Translations under genes and position numbers: made by a program
Notes under the pieces: model-generated
Databases searched by the model: none
What the model was told of the DNA's origin: nothing
What the model saw: only the letters and a program-made list of their open reading frames with translations
Shown: positions 57,195 through 64,000 of the stretch, one piece after another
Layout of the letters: each line of letters starts with the position of its first letter
Numbering within the stretch: position 1 is the stretch's first letter
Assembly (NCBI GenBank): GCA_951812665.1
Contig: CATOST010000032.1
Coordinates: 227,234 to 291,233 of the forward strand
Direction: 5' to 3'
DNA: 64,000 bases
Source of the DNA: an uncultured Acidobacteriota bacterium
GTDB taxonomy: Bacteria; Acidobacteriota; UBA6911; RPQK01; JAJDTT01

Positions 57195-58456
57195 AGACGA
57201 CACTGGTTTCCGCATTGCTGGGTCTGTTGCTGGCTATTCCGTCCTCCCCCGCGTTGCGCGCCGGAGAGCCGGAACCGGGTTTCATCTCCCTTTTCAACGG
57301 CCGGGACCTGACCGGATGGAGGACGATCCGACAGCGGAATCAGGGTTGGCTGGTCCGGGACGGCCTTCTGATCTGTCCCGAAGGGGAGGGTGCCAAGCTC
57401 CTGACGGAGAAGGAATACGCCGACTTCATTCTGCGCTTCGAGTTCAAGCTGCGGCCGGGAGGCAACAATGGCGTCGGCGTCCGGGCTCCCATGGATGGAC
57501 ACGCCTCCATCGAGGGCATGGAGATCCAGATTCTGGACAACACGGCGCCCAAGTACGCCGGGATCAAGCCCTATCAGGCCCACGGTTCGGTCTACGGTCT
57601 GGTTCCGGCCCGCCGCGGCGCGCTGGCGCCGGTGGGAGAATGGAACCGTCAGGAGATCTCGCTCCTGGGGCGCCGGGTGAAGGTCACGCTCAATGGAACG
57701 GTGATCGTCAGCGCCAACCTGAACGACGTCCGCGACGCCGAGGTTCTCCAAAGGCATCCGGGAATGATGCGCTCCCGGGGTCATGTGGGTCTCCTGGGGC
57801 ATTCCACTCACGTGGAGTTTCGAAACATCCGCATCAAGGACCTGGGTGGGGAACAGCCGGACAATCTGGCTCCCGAGGGTTTTCAGGCGCTGTTCAACGG
57901 CATGGACCTGGAGGGCTGGAAAGGCTTGGTGGCCGATCCCAAGAAACGGGCCGCCATGGACCCGGCGGAACTGGCGGCGGCCCAGCGCGAGGCGGATGCC
58001 AAAATGCGGAAGCATTGGACGGTCGAAGAGGGTGTGCTGCTCTTCGACGGCAAGGGCGGCAGCCTCAGCAGCCGCCAGGACTTTCGAGACTTCGAATTGT
58101 GGGTCGACTGGAAGATCGAGCCCAAGGGAGACAGCGGCATCTACCTGCGAGGGAGTCCCCAGATTCAGATCTGGGCAGACCCCGAGGGCTCAGGGGCCAT
58201 GTGGAACAACAAGAAGAACCCGTCCAAGCCCAAGTTGGCGGCCGACAATCCGGTGGGGGAGTGGAACCAGTTCCGGATCCTCATGTCCGGCGAGAAGGTG
58301 ACCGTCTGGCTCAACCACCGCCTGGTGGTCCATAAGACCACCATGGAGAACTACTGGGAGCGGGACCAGCCCATCTATCCCACGGGCGCCATCGAGCTCC
58401 AGGCCCACGGGAACCCCCTCTACTTCAAGAACGTCTACGTCCGCCGGCTCGACTGA
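57191..58456 (+). CDS. Tandem 3-keto-disaccharide hydrolase (DUF1080)
   Basis: A 421-residue exported protein (signal peptide about 1-24, LVSALLGLLLAIPSSPAL) with two DUF1080 concanavalin-like domains. Domain 1 covers about 30-220 (FISLFNGRDLTGWRTI, NNGVGVRAPMDG, GMEIQILDN, GHVGLLGHSTHVEFRNIRI). Domain 2 covers about 230-420 (FQALFNGMDLEGWKGL, GDSGIYLRGSPQIQIW, GAIELQAHGNPLYFKNVYV). Characterised DUF1080 members cleave 3-keto-glycosides made by Gfo/Idh/MocA dehydrogenases. GTG start coupled to oxidoreductase 3. Both domains keep the LFNG..L.GW and E/Q..D/W patterns, so both may be active. Confidence 0.87.
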   Translation: MKTTLVSALLGLLLAIPSSPALRAGEPEPGFISLFNGRDLTGWRTIRQRNQGWLVRDGLLICPEGEGAKLLTEKEYADFILRFEFKLRPGGNNGVGVRAPMDGHASIEGMEIQILDNTAPKYAGIKPYQAHGSVYGLVPARRGALAPVGEWNRQEISLLGRRVKVTLNGTVIVSANLNDVRDAEVLQRHPGMMRSRGHVGLLGHSTHVEFRNIRIKDLGGEQPDNLAPEGFQALFNGMDLEGWKGLVADPKKRAAMDPAELAAAQREADAKMRKHWTVEEGVLLFDGKGGSLSSRQDFRDFELWVDWKIEPKGDSGIYLRGSPQIQIWADPEGSGAMWNNKKNPSKPKLAADNPVGEWNQFRILMSGEKVTVWLNHRLVVHKTTMENYWERDQPIYPTGAIELQAHGNPLYFKNVYVRRLD

Positions 58457-58458
58457 AA

Positions 58459-59064
58459 TCAGGATTCGGGCGCTACAGCATTGCGGACCAGGGTTTGAAG
58501 GCGTTCCGGCAGCGTTGCAGCCACCATCAGGGCTGCGTCATGCCCCAGCGGGGACATCTTTCGCCACGTCTTCCGGAGGATGTCGGCCAGCTTGGCGTCG
58601 TCGTGCATCCGGGAGAATGCCTCGAACTCGTTCTCCAGGAAGACCAGGCAGACGGCGTCCTCCAGAAGCTGCGACTCCCGGTCCAGCTTGAGGCGCAGTT
58701 TCCGGAGCAGGGACTGGACCTGTCCGATGGTGATCTCGTCGTATCCCGCTTCGCCGAGTATGCGTCCGGCCTCTTGGGCGTGGTACCGGGCGAGAGTCTT
58801 CCGCCACTGTTTGTACCCGGCTCGCCCCATCGGATAGCGGTCACGGGGAATGGTCCAGCGGCGGATGTGCTGGCAATGGGCAGCCAACACGAGCGCTTCC
58901 GAGGCCTCCGGCTCCAGCCGGCGGACCCACGCCACCAGCCGGCGGTGGTAGTGGACGGACCAGGGGACCGTGCCGTCTTCCGCCTCCACGGTGGCCGGAT
59001 CTTCGCAATGGGCCTCCTGGAATCGGGCAACAGCCAGCTGGAAACGGGAGTCGTCGACAAGCAT
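58459..59064 (-). CDS. DUF4202 protein
   Basis: A 201-residue protein matching DUF4202: LVLAAHCQHIRRWTIPRDRYP, GRAGYKQWRKTLARYHAQEA, VCLVFLENEFEAF. The spaced His and Asp residues (AAHCQHIRRW, YHAQE, FLENE) resemble a metal-dependent HD-type hydrolase, but the activity of the family is unknown. Convergent with the DUF1080 gene, 2 bases apart. The following 237 bases up to 59301 hold no gene. Confidence 0.8.
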   Translation of the reverse strand: MLVDDSRFQLAVARFQEAHCEDPATVEAEDGTVPWSVHYHRRLVAWVRRLEPEASEALVLAAHCQHIRRWTIPRDRYPMGRAGYKQWRKTLARYHAQEAGRILGEAGYDEITIGQVQSLLRKLRLKLDRESQLLEDAVCLVFLENEFEAFSRMHDDAKLADILRKTWRKMSPLGHDAALMVAATLPERLQTLVRNAVAPES

Positions 59065-59301
59065 TGCCCGAAGACTATATCAGGCTTATTTTCCCAGTTG
59101 CCGCGGGATGCGAGACGCGCGCTGAATGCGCAGCATCAAGAGCGACAGCCGATGCACCGCGAGCCTGGCGAGTAACGTGAAACGTTTCGGGGCGAGAGCG
59201 GATCGGTGCCACGCGCGGCGCGTGGGTTCATTCAGAGGGACGGCGTGGCCTTGGAACGAGGCCGCGTTTCCAGACAGGAGGCCTTCTTGTAGACTGTTTC
59301 C

Positions 59302-60611
59302 ATGATCCGCCGCATCGAAGCCTTGAATTTTCGTTGCCTGCGCTATGTGGACGTTCGCTTCGAGAGTTTCGTTTCACATCCTGGTCGGCCCCAACGCCAG
59401 CGGGAAGAGCACCCTGCTCGACGTGATCGGCTTTCTGGGCGACCTGATTCGCGATGGTCTCGACGCGGCCGTCGACCGGCGCACCCGAAACTTCCAGGAT
59501 CTGGTGTGGAATCGCCCGAGAAAGAACCCCGGTTTCGAATTGGCAGTGGAGTTCGACATACCCGAGGCATTTGCACGCAAGCTGCCTGATAAGGAGGATT
59601 ACCGAATCTTCCGATACGAGATCGCCATCCGGGAGGGAAATGATGGCCTCGGCATCGCTTCCGAAGGAGGCTTTCTGGGAACTCGTTGGCGGAGGATCCC
59701 CGAGGAACACCCATCGTCTGACGAAGACCCATTCTCGCTGACAAGGAATTTCCCATCGTCCAGACCGACCCCGAAGTCGATTCTCACAAATGCCAATGAC
59801 TACGGCTATCGCCTTGTCCTCCAAAAGTCCGCGAAGGGTACGGACACCTTCAGCATGGAGACATCGGAGCGTTACGCGGATTTAAGGGGTTCGGGGATGA
59901 GCTTCGCGTTCGGCCCGCGGCGCTCCACCCTCAAGAATCTGCCGGAAGACCCCGAGCAGTTTCCAGTTGCCACGCATGTGAAGCGAGTTCTGGAATCAGG
60001 CGTACAAAAGTTGTTTCTTGACAGCCGGCGGTTACGGCGGGCCAGTTCGCCCAATAGTCGTCGTCTGGGTTTCGTTCCGGATGGCTCCAACCTTCCTGGG
60101 CGATTCAGCGACTTGGAAAGATCGATCCCGCGAGGTACAACGAATGGCTCGACCACGTTGGCACGGCGTTACGCGAAATCGAACGTATTCGCATCGTGGA
60201 ACGGGAAGATGACCGCCACGCGTACCTGATGCTCCGCTCCGCGACGGGAGTGGAGGTTCCCTCCTGGGCAGTTTCCGACGGCACGGCTACGCCTGTTAGC
60301 CCTTACTCTTGCCGCGTACCTTCCGGAAGACGACAAGATCTACCTCTTGGAAGAGCCGGAAAACGGAATACATCCCATGGCTGTCGAGACCATCTACCAG
60401 TCACTCTCCTCCGTATACGATTCGCAAGTGCTGGTCGCGACTCACTCTCCGGTCTTTCTGGGCTGTGCTCAGCCCGAAAGAGATCCTGTGCTTTGCCAAG
60501 AACGACGAGGGGGCCACGGATATCATTGCCGGACACCATCATCCAAGGTTGGCGGATTGGCGCAGCTCCGCCGACGTAGATCTACTCTTTGCTTCCGAGG
60601 TATTCGGGTGA
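59302..60611 (+). CDS. AAA15-type ATPase, four frameshifts in this sequence
   Basis: Stitching four phase changes gives an ATPase of about 435 residues. It starts MIRRIEALNFRCLRYVDVRF, then Walker A GPNASGKST (59387-59413), a lid region, ending in Walker B IYLLEEPENGIHP and the H-motif VATHSPVFLG, and stops at 60611. The shifts lie near 59365, 60088, 60288 and 60475. No nonsense codon occurs in the stitched frame, so base-calling errors are more likely than decay, though decay is possible. AAA15/21 ATPases of this layout are partners of nuclease or TOPRIM-like proteins in phage-defence pairs. The next gene overlaps its stop (GTGA). Confidence 0.7.
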
Positions 60612-61242
60612 CGATGGGGCGCCAGCAGAGGGATCTCTTCGTGCTTGTCGCGGATCAGGACATGTATCAAGCCATGCGCGAGCTGTTGGCACGTGGTGAA
60701 GATCTTGGAATTCGTTCCATCAGATACTCCGTTGATAGGCATCTGCAGCGCGATCCGGGATGTCGAACCGAGGCGTCTCGATATCATCGCCACTGCATCC
60801 GCTATTACCGGTATGCACTCGTAGTGTTCGACAGAGAAGGTTGCGGTGACGACGCACCGCGTGGGGAAATTCAGCACAAAGTCGAGCGTAACCTGGAGCG
60901 CAACGGCTGGAATGGTCGATCCAAAGCAATCGTGATCGATCCGGAACTTGAGGCCTGGGTTTGGGGCAATTCTCAGTGCGTTTCCGAAGTTCTGGGCTGG
61001 GGCACCGACTATTCGGGTTTACGGAACTGGCTGTATTCTCAGCATCTTTGGCCGCGCGATTGCCCGAAAACCTCCCGAACCAAAAGGGCAATGCAGGCAG
61101 CAATGCAGTGCAAGCGTGTGAGAAAATCGGCTCGCAAGTTCTCGGAACTTGCTGCCAGGGTCCGCTTGAGCAACTGTCAAGACCCCGCCTTCACGAACTC
61201 AGAGAAACCCTGCGCCTCTGGTTCCCCGCAGGGGGACCATGA
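60608..61242 (+). CDS. TOPRIM/DUF4276-like partner of the ATPase, one frameshift
   Basis: About 210 residues from the GTG at 60608 (or ATG 60614): LFVLVADQDMYQAMRELLAR, then YALVVFDREGCGDDAPRGEI and AIVIDPELEAWVWGN. Acidic clusters DQD and DREGCGDD plus the 'PE(L/I)EAW' motif resemble DUF4276/TOPRIM-like partners of AAA15 ATPases. The frame shifts near 61191 (one base missing); beyond it the expected tail HELRETLRLWFPAGGP reads through to the stop at 61242. Family membership is by motif only. Coupled to the ATPase gene. Confidence 0.6.
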
Positions 61243-61282
61243 TCGCCCACTCTCAAGCCGGCCACCTCCTCTGAAAGTCCGT

Positions 61283-62510
61283 TCACGAGGACACCAGGTG
61301 AGGCCGGAGGGCGTCCTCGTCGAACTCCACGCCCAGACCGGGCCGGTCGGGCACGAGCAAGGCTCCGTCCCGAAAAACCATGGGTTCCTTGAGCACTCCG
61401 TCGCGCCATGGAATCTGGCTGGGGGCGATCCACTCCAGGATGAGCGGGTTGGGAATGGCGGCCATGACGTGTGCGGCGGCCATGGTCCCGACGGGTCCCT
61501 TGGTGTTGTGCGGCGCGATGGAGACCTGATGGGTTTCGGCCAGCGCACAGACTTTCTTCATCTCCGTGATGCCGCCGATGTAGACGGGGTCGGGCTGCGC
61601 CACGTCGACGGCGCCGGCCCGGAAGAAGTCGTTGAAACGGTGCTTGTTGGTCAGGCGTTCGGAACCTGCGATGGGGTCAGGGTGCCTTGCCGCACTTGAG
61701 CGTATCCGGCGGGGTCTTCCGGGATGGTAGGTTCTTCCAGAAACAGCAGGCGATAGGGTTCCAGAAGACGGGCGACCTCCAGCGCGGCGCCGGGAGCGAA
61801 GGCGGCATGGGGATCGTCCATCAGCAGCACCTCTTCGCCCAGCGACCGGCGGAGGGCGGCGTAACGCCGGTCCATGTTCCTCAGCTCCTGACGGCTGATC
61901 CCGGGCCCCCGGGCCTCCTGGATAGTGATGCCCGACTTGAGCGCCTTGAAGCCCTCGCCCAGGGACCCTCTGCGCGTTGGCCACCAGCGTGTCCTCATCC
62001 CGTCCGCCGAAATGGGAGTAAACAGGAATTCGGGCAGAGCGGGGGCCGCCCAGAAGGGTGCAGACGGGGCTCCCAGGGCCTTTCCCTTCAGGTCCCAAAG
62101 AGCCTGGTCGATGCCGCTGATGGCGCTGGTGAAGATGATTCCTCCGGTTCGATAGGCGGTGCCGCCGCCGGAGTAAAGGTCCCGATAGATGCCTTCGATG
62201 TCGAGAGCGTCCCGGCCCAGGATGTAGGATTTGAGCTCTTCGACCATTCGAGCGACCACCGTCTCCTTCCGGCTGTAGGTCGCCTCGCCGATGCCGGTCA
62301 GGCCTTCCCCGGTGTGGACCCGCACGTGGGTCCACTTGCGCCCGCAGTCGGACTGAACCAATTGAACGGTGATGTCCCGGATCGGCAAGGAGACACCGGA
62401 CTCGGCCGTTGAAGCCCGGCCGCGAGCCGCGCCGGAGCCGCGCGCGCCAAGCCCCCACATTCCGGACCCGAATCCGGGCCGGTTTGCAGGAGAAACCTTC
62501 TTCGGTTCAT
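61283..62510 (-). CDS. Enolase-superfamily protein 2, Tat signal, several frameshifts
   Basis: Stitched product of about 405 residues. A start at 62510 gives the Tat-type MNRRRFLLQTGP. Then SLPIRDITVQLVQSDCGRKW, GEATYSRKETVVARMVEELK, SAISGIDQALWDLKGKALGAP, VYSHFGGRDEDTLVANAQR, EEVLLMDDPHAAFAPGAALE, FLEEPTIPEDP, PIAGSERLTNKHRFNDFF and HQVSIAPHNTKGPVGTMAA follow. These are the metal ligands (D, E, E) and the distal His of the galactonate/mannonate dehydratase type. Phase changes lie near 62485, 62066, 61965 and 61675, mostly in G/C runs. The reaction is probably dehydration of a sugar acid; substrate unknown. Confidence 0.7.
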
Positions 62511-62561
62511 GGTGGAAGCCTCTCTGTCCAAAGGTTCGGAACCCGAAGTCCCGACCTCGTT

Positions 62562-63851
62562 TCACGACGGTTCGATACGATCGGCCCCCTCGATCCCCTC
62601 GGGACGGGCGAAGCTCCGATACCGCGTCCGGATCTCCACTCCGCTGACGAAGGCGCGTCCAGCTTGGCCGTCGGCGTCAGCCTCCGGGCCAGAATCTCAA
62701 CCGTGTCTCTCCCTGTTTCAGAAGTTCCCGATCCAGCTTCGTCCGGAGCCAGTGGGCGGCAAAACCGGACGGCGCCTCGATGGGCCGGGCCAGGCGGACC
62801 GGAATTCGAAGCGCGCGTTCATCCGTCATTTCGAAGCGCTCCAGGGGCAGAGCCGCCCGTTTGAAGCGGATCCTGATCTCGTCCTCCACCGGGAAGTTCT
62901 GAAGCGGAGGGTGAGCTTGGGTCCTCCTCAGCTCGCCATCTTTCTCCGCTCCCTTCAGATCGTCGGCGACCCGAAGCGTCAATCTGGCCCACTCGCCTTC
63001 CTTCAGTGCGAGCGGCAGCATCCGTTTCGGCGGTGGACCGGTGAAGGTTCCGGCTCCTTCCACCGGCTGGAGAAAGTACCGCTTGTCCTCTCGTTGGTAC
63101 GTCTCCGGATAGGCCATCTCCCGGAGGATCTGATGCTCCTTTCGGTCCAGGGGCCAGCGCAGGTAGCCGAGATAGAGGCCGGTGGCTCCCTGAGACCTGA
63201 GGGGACTGTCCCAGGGCTCGATACATCTCGATGGTGGGGCGGGGGCGTCCCTTTCGTCGTAGCAGTACTCGAATCCGGGATGGCTCTCGTCCGTCTCCCC
63301 GATGCAGACCGACTCTCCCCATTTCCACTTGAGCCACCCGCAGCGCTGGGAGCCGGGCGGTTCCCGTCCTGAAGCTTGAGGCTGGGGAGAACCGGCAATC
63401 TCTCTTTCCGTCCCCGGAGGATCACCTCACGGAGCTGGTCCGTCCCCAGCTTCCTGGCGTCCCGAACCATGCACATGATCCGCCAGTCGGATGATGTGTT
63501 CCCAGGTTTGCTTCTCCTGTCCCACCACTCGCCCGACCTTGCTGTCGTGGAAATACACGTCGCCGTAGCCCAACCCCAGGACCAGCGATTCCCACTCCGG
63601 TCCCAGAACTTCGTCGACCGGGCCGCTGCAGCTGAAAGCGGCTCACCGGCGGATCGATCCTCTTGGCATGGAAGTGGTGGGCGTCGTTGTAGTAGATGAG
63701 GCGGAGGCCGCGTCGGAACCCCACGATCCGCGGTGGCCAGAGCTTCTCGGCCCAATTCGCCTGCAGATACGCTACGGGACGCAGCCAGCGATGTTGCTGC
63801 TACTCCCGGCCCCACGCCCACGAATCGTCTCCGGGTCCAGTTCGGTTTCAT
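62562..63851 (-). CDS. Tat-exported protein, unknown, many frameshifts
   Basis: At least five phase changes. The start KPNWTRRRFVGVGPGVAATS is a Tat signal. Segments that line up in order are AEKLWPPRIVGFRRGLRLIY, YNDAHHFHAKRIDPP, VDEVLGPEWESLVLGLGYG, MCMVRDARKLGTDQLREVIL, CGWLKWKWGESVCIGETDES, YLGYLRWPLDRKEHQILREM, KRYFLQPVEGAGTFTG and, after a last shift, WPEADADGQAGRAFVSG to the stop at 62562. The barrel-like 'GTDQLREVILRGRKERLPVLPS' theme hints at a GH10-like or DUF-type glycosidase fold, but I do not recognise the family. It lies 51 bases upstream of the enolase-type gene, the same transcript by position. Confidence 0.5.
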
Positions 63852-63885
63852 GGTCAGCGGGCTCCTGTGGCCACTGCGCCGGATT

Positions 63886-64000
63886 CTATCCTTGAGGGTC
63901 CCGTTTCCAGCCTTCCATCTGCTCCCGGTCCCACTCCTTCCCCGTGCACTTCCTTCTTGTTGTGGTACCGGCTGATGTGGGGGAGGATCTTCAGCTCCCG
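63886..64000 (-). CDS. C-terminal end of an unknown gene, cut by the window
   Basis: The last 115 bases read RELKILPHISRYHNKKEVHG, then after one phase change EWDREQMEGWKRDPQG and a stop at 63886. The rest of the gene lies beyond base 64000. Not identified; it would be upstream in the same leftward group. Confidence 0.4.

Overview
This is a GC-rich bacterial chromosome segment. The best taxonomic guess is an uncultivated Acidobacteriota. The reasons are DUF1501/PSD1-type proteins, TonB receptors with an N-terminal regulatory-like domain, surface proteins built from a 'GGGF(E)TTL...N' beta module, and many Tat-exported sugar enzymes. This is inference from family content; no rRNA or tRNA gene was seen.

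Region 1 (1-25 kb) is mostly housekeeping. A leftward block carries pth (cut by the window edge), rplY, prs, ispE, a TPR protein, a beta-propeller surface protein and a DciA-like gene. A rightward block follows: HNH nuclease, DUF2064 transferase, a TonB-family protein, ileS, a fused lspA-lolA and fabH. Then come envelope/stress proteins, an MtnX-like phosphatase, an HDAC-like deacetylase overlapping queE, a coiled-coil protein, nth, and thiD overlapping an aminotransferase. nth and thiD converge on a strong hairpin.

Region 2 (25-32 kb) is accessory metabolism: opine dehydrogenase-like, aldose-epimerase-like (frameshifted), a secreted five-bladed-propeller glycosidase-like protein, a Tat-exported M14 peptidase and nhaA.

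Region 3 (32-49.5 kb) holds a tandem duplication of a two-gene unit (DUF1501 protein plus a PSCyt1/PSCyt2/LamG/PSD1 protein). The copies are separated by the wreck of an IS481-like element and by a relic of the leader that precedes the TonB-dependent receptor beside copy 2. The receptor is followed by three exported proteins.

Region 4 (49.5-64 kb) looks like a sugar or sugar-acid catabolic cluster: three Gfo/Idh/MocA oxidoreductases, two enolase-superfamily proteins, a second glycosidase-like propeller protein, ThuA and a tandem 3-keto-disaccharide hydrolase. Most are predicted to be exported, many by Tat. A two-gene AAA-ATPase plus TOPRIM-like pair, possibly defensive, interrupts it.

Quality caveat: single-base frameshifts without accompanying nonsense mutations occur in ileS, the epimerase gene and the second DUF1501 gene, and at high density from 59.3 kb to the right end. 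Many lie in G/C runs. They look more like sequencing errors than gene decay, so the genes there are reported as whole loci with their frames stitched by eye.
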